Under the pieces are notes generated by a model. The model worked only from the letters and a program-made list of their open reading frames with translations. It had not been told where the DNA came from and did no database searches. From Oehlia diaphana (Eukaryota > Glomeromycota > Glomeromycetes > Glomerales > Glomeraceae): a DNA stretch of 10,712 bases. Made by a program: the position numbers and the translations under genes. Positions 8,219-10,712 of this stretch are shown piece after piece; the first letter of the stretch is position 1; each line of letters begins with the position of its first letter. The DNA lies in NCBI GenBank assembly GCA_003833135.1, contig QZLH01002825.1, positions 1 to 10,712 on the forward strand. The letters run 5' to 3'.

Positions 8219-9093
8219 GAGATCAAAATCTTTTAGTTTCAGAACCAAAATTGGAAGTCACAACAAAATGATTTATGTGATGTAATAATTATTCTTTTTT
8301 TTTTTTATTGAAAAAATCTAAATTAAGAAACTGTGAATTAGAGTTCGGGAATTGGTGATCAGATACAGATCATCACAAGTTGGGTGATTATCTTGCAGAA
8401 TAAATGTTTGTAAAATACAAATTGGTGTTCATTGAATATGCAATGTAAATGTTTTTATTTTCCTTTTATTTCTTTTTTAATGAATAGAATTTGAAACTTG
8501 CGATACTTTGAATCTTTATCCCTGACATTTTTGGTGAATTTAAAAAGGATTTTGAAAATCCCACTTTTTTGGTTATACGTTGTATTATTTGTTTATTATT
8601 TTTATTTTTATGAATAAAAAAATGATTGAAAAATTACTTTGAATTTTAGATATTGAATAAATTTTATGTAAAAGAATTTTAATATTTCAATTCTAGAGAG
8701 AAACGGTCTACTGCCAATCATCTAAATTCACGTGATTTTAGTGCAAGTTGATACCAAAAGTTAGTATTGGCTTTTGTCAATTATTGATCATTACATTAAT
8801 CCTTTTTCTCCTATAATATTGGTAGGATAATAATAAAAAAAATTATTTACTAAATATATTAACTTAATTTGCAAGAATATTTATATATATCTATTGAAAT
8901 TAGAAATACTTTTTTTTTTTTAATTATTATAAAATAATTGGCGACCTTATATTGGTCAATTATTATTTGTTCACATTTTTCGGTAATCTTTTTCTAGTAA
9001 CGGTAAGTTTTTTCTTCACTGTTATTTATTTCTTATTTCTTTCATTAACGTTAATGTCGTTAACAATTTAGTTATTTTTGAAGCTTTAATTTG
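8219..9093. other. AT-rich noncoding upstream region
   Basis: No gene seen. It holds one CACGTG site (8729-8734), which is about 590 bp upstream of the channel start, and a perfect 14-bp palindrome CATTAACGTTAATG (9043-9056). A GT-AG pair at 9003-9071 would make a 69-nt intron of the size used by the channel gene, just before the plus-strand remnant. This is only suggestive. Confidence 0.4.
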
Positions 9094-9350
9094 ATGCAAG
9101 AAAAAAGAAGCTTACGTTATAAACAAGTTTTTGTCAGAAATGTTTAATATTATTAAATATAAAAATATTTTGGAAATTGTAAAGAATAAAAGAATGATAG
9201 AAGATTTAAATAAAAAAATTAATGAAGTTAATAATAATTACCAAATAAATATTAAAATAGTCAATAAATGGAAGGAGTTATATTATAACCAAATAAAAGT
9301 TGCTGAAGGATGAAAAGAAAAATATTATTAAAGAATTTATTAAAAAGTAA
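9094..9350 (+). pseudogene. Possible frameshifted Lys/Asn-rich coding remnant
   Basis: Not a recognised gene. Three open pieces follow in frames 1, 2 and 3. The first is a short one from ATG 9094 (MQEKRSLRYK...). The second is a 57-codon frame from ATG 9140 rich in Lys, Asn and Ile with helical heptad-like spacing. The third runs from 9297 to the TAA at 9348-9350 (KLLKDEKKNIIKEF...). Each change is a single extra base, and the composition stays similar across the changes, which would fit a decayed small coiled-coil gene. A strong donor-like GTAAGTG at 9347-9353 could instead mark the end of an exon. In such AT-rich DNA, Lys/Asn-rich frames also arise by chance. Confidence 0.22.
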
Positions 9351-9558
9351 GTGATCGAAATTAAATTGATAAGATATATTTTTAAGTAATTGTCAATTAG
9401 ATAATGAACAAATTTGATTTCTTTTTATAATATTAACATGTACCTATTACGAAGCATAATAGCTATTAATAAAAGCATTTATAAATACTGTATATGATAT
9501 GTGTTTTTCTCGTTGCCTTTGCGTCTCGCTTATTATGATAAATAAAGTACCACTACCT

Positions 9559-9618
9559 CTTGAATCTAAACCAATTTCAGCCGGAATGGAGTTAGTCTAA
9601 TCCGGATTTAGATTCAAG
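9559..9618. repeat. 60-bp hairpin with perfect 12-bp arms
   Basis: CTTGAATCTAAA (9559-9570) is the exact reverse complement of TTTAGATTCAAG (9607-9618). A second pair, CCGGA/TCCGG, is nested inside. The moderate GC of the inner part stands out from the neighbouring sequence. It may be a remnant of a small transposon or a structured transcript. Confidence 0.6.
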
Positions 9619-9967
9619 CTCATCATCCAAAATAAGAAATCACAATAACCAAATAATAAATAACATTATTTGATGCAGCCTATTCAAAATTAACTTATTA
9701 GCAAATAATTTTAATTTTACTGCAAACGCATCAATCAATTCCATTTCATTTAATAAATGTTTCAATATTATCAAGCTTTCTAGTATCATGTCGTATACAA
9801 TCAAATAATTTTGGAACTAGATTGCGCCATAGAAAAAAACTATATAAAAGATAAAATTCGTTAAATAATTCTTTTTTAGAAGGTTTCTGTAGTTCGGCCT
9901 TTTATTTATCCGTTCCCTATAAAATTTTATATAAATAGTAATGGTTCATTTAACTAGTGATATGGTG

Positions 9968-10044
9968 ACATACGATGAGCGCAGCCATATACTAGTTTGG
10001 ATGGTGATCATAAATGTCAGATAACGGTGAATTTCATCGTATGT
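9968..10044. repeat. 11-bp inverted repeat with 55-nt spacer
   Basis: ACATACGATGA (9968-9978) is the exact reverse complement of TCATCGTATGT (10034-10044). No open frame lies between the arms. Its role is unknown. Confidence 0.5.
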
Positions 10045-10712
10045 AGGATACGAGAGACTAATCTTTTACAGGTATTTTGATATAAAATTCGGCACGATTG
10101 TGATATAAATTTTTTATGAAATACAAGAAATTTATCCATTTTTTAAATAAAGACACATTCAACTAAATTAATTACGTAAAGGAATTTGCGTCTTTCTAAA
10201 ACGAATAATTATATTGTAAAAATTACCTAATTAATTTCAATAATGTTCTAAACGTTTTTGAATTCATTTTCGTAAAATTATAAAATAAAATTGATCAGAA
10301 GGTAGATTTGAAAGTAAGGAAGACGTAACAATAATATCTAAATTCTTTACGTCGATCTCTCTTTTCCTACAAAATATAATGGGCTTAGTCTTGGTGATTC
10401 ATTAAACCTGTCATACCATGAAAAGAAAGTAGAAACGGTTTTTAGGAAAACCGAAGAATTTTTTTTTAAAAGAAAACGATTAAGGTAAATCTAATTCTTA
10501 TTGAAGGTTTGGTTTAATTAGATTTAGGTTTATTAATACAACAATACGGCACTTTGCTTCTACCACAATTCGGAGTGATCGAGATAATTGATAATTTATT
10601 GATTAGTATACTAAATAAAATAAAGGTTGAGTTTATAAAATTAATAATTCTAATTCATGATGTAAAATTATACAAAATAATATTAAATTCAGTAAAATGT
10701 CCATTCAGAATA

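Larger units (their letters stand above)
9351..10712. other. AT-rich noncoding stretch with inverted repeats
   Basis: No gene seen on either strand. It contains a 60-bp hairpin-forming sequence (9559-9618), an 11-bp inverted repeat with a 55-nt loop (9968-10044), and a small perfect hairpin CGGTTTT/AAAACCG with a 4-nt loop (10436-10453). Confidence 0.5.

Noticed and set aside
1..10712. Bacterial features such as operons, CRISPR arrays or riboswitches
   Set aside because: The spliced gene, TATA-like promoter and intron structure show a eukaryotic nuclear sequence; no regularly spaced repeats were seen.

Overview
This is a very AT-rich eukaryotic window, dominated by one long intron-containing gene on the minus strand (2894-8140). 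I joined its open frames into 11 exons using GT-AG introns of only 60-87 nt. All phases agree, giving one 1503-residue protein. The C-terminal third is a six-transmembrane ion channel of the TRP/Ion_trans type. Its S6 motif (NMLIAFM) and pore motif (YGDW) resemble TRPV channels. The first 750 or so residues are cytosolic, lysine/aspartate-rich and contain WD-like beta strands. Base composition, intron size and my recollection of similar large channel proteins in arbuscular mycorrhizal fungi suggest a Glomeromycotina fungus such as Rhizophagus. That assignment is inference.

Layout: 1-1414 is noncoding AT-rich sequence with scattered CACGTG sites. 1415-2349 is a 935-bp non-autonomous DNA transposon with long terminal inverted repeats, CAGTTC ends and flanking TA dinucleotides, as in Tc1/mariner elements. 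2350-2893 is a spacer holding an anomalous GC-rich patch with a perfect 12-bp palindrome, then the 3' end of the channel gene. 2894-8140 is the channel gene. 8141-9093 holds its TATA-like promoter and a long T/A tract. 9094-9350 is a weak, possibly frameshifted lysine/asparagine-rich coding remnant on the plus strand. 9351-10712 is noncoding and contains two notable inverted repeats.

The most interesting point is a 25-nt micro-exon (3916-3940) that encodes the end of S4, just before S5 and the pore. It is required to keep the frame. Skipping it would stop translation nine codons later and give a protein without S5, the pore and S6. The channel also carries a recent 69-bp in-frame tandem duplication near its N terminus. 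I did not find a multi-gene system here: the window holds one well-supported gene plus repeats.
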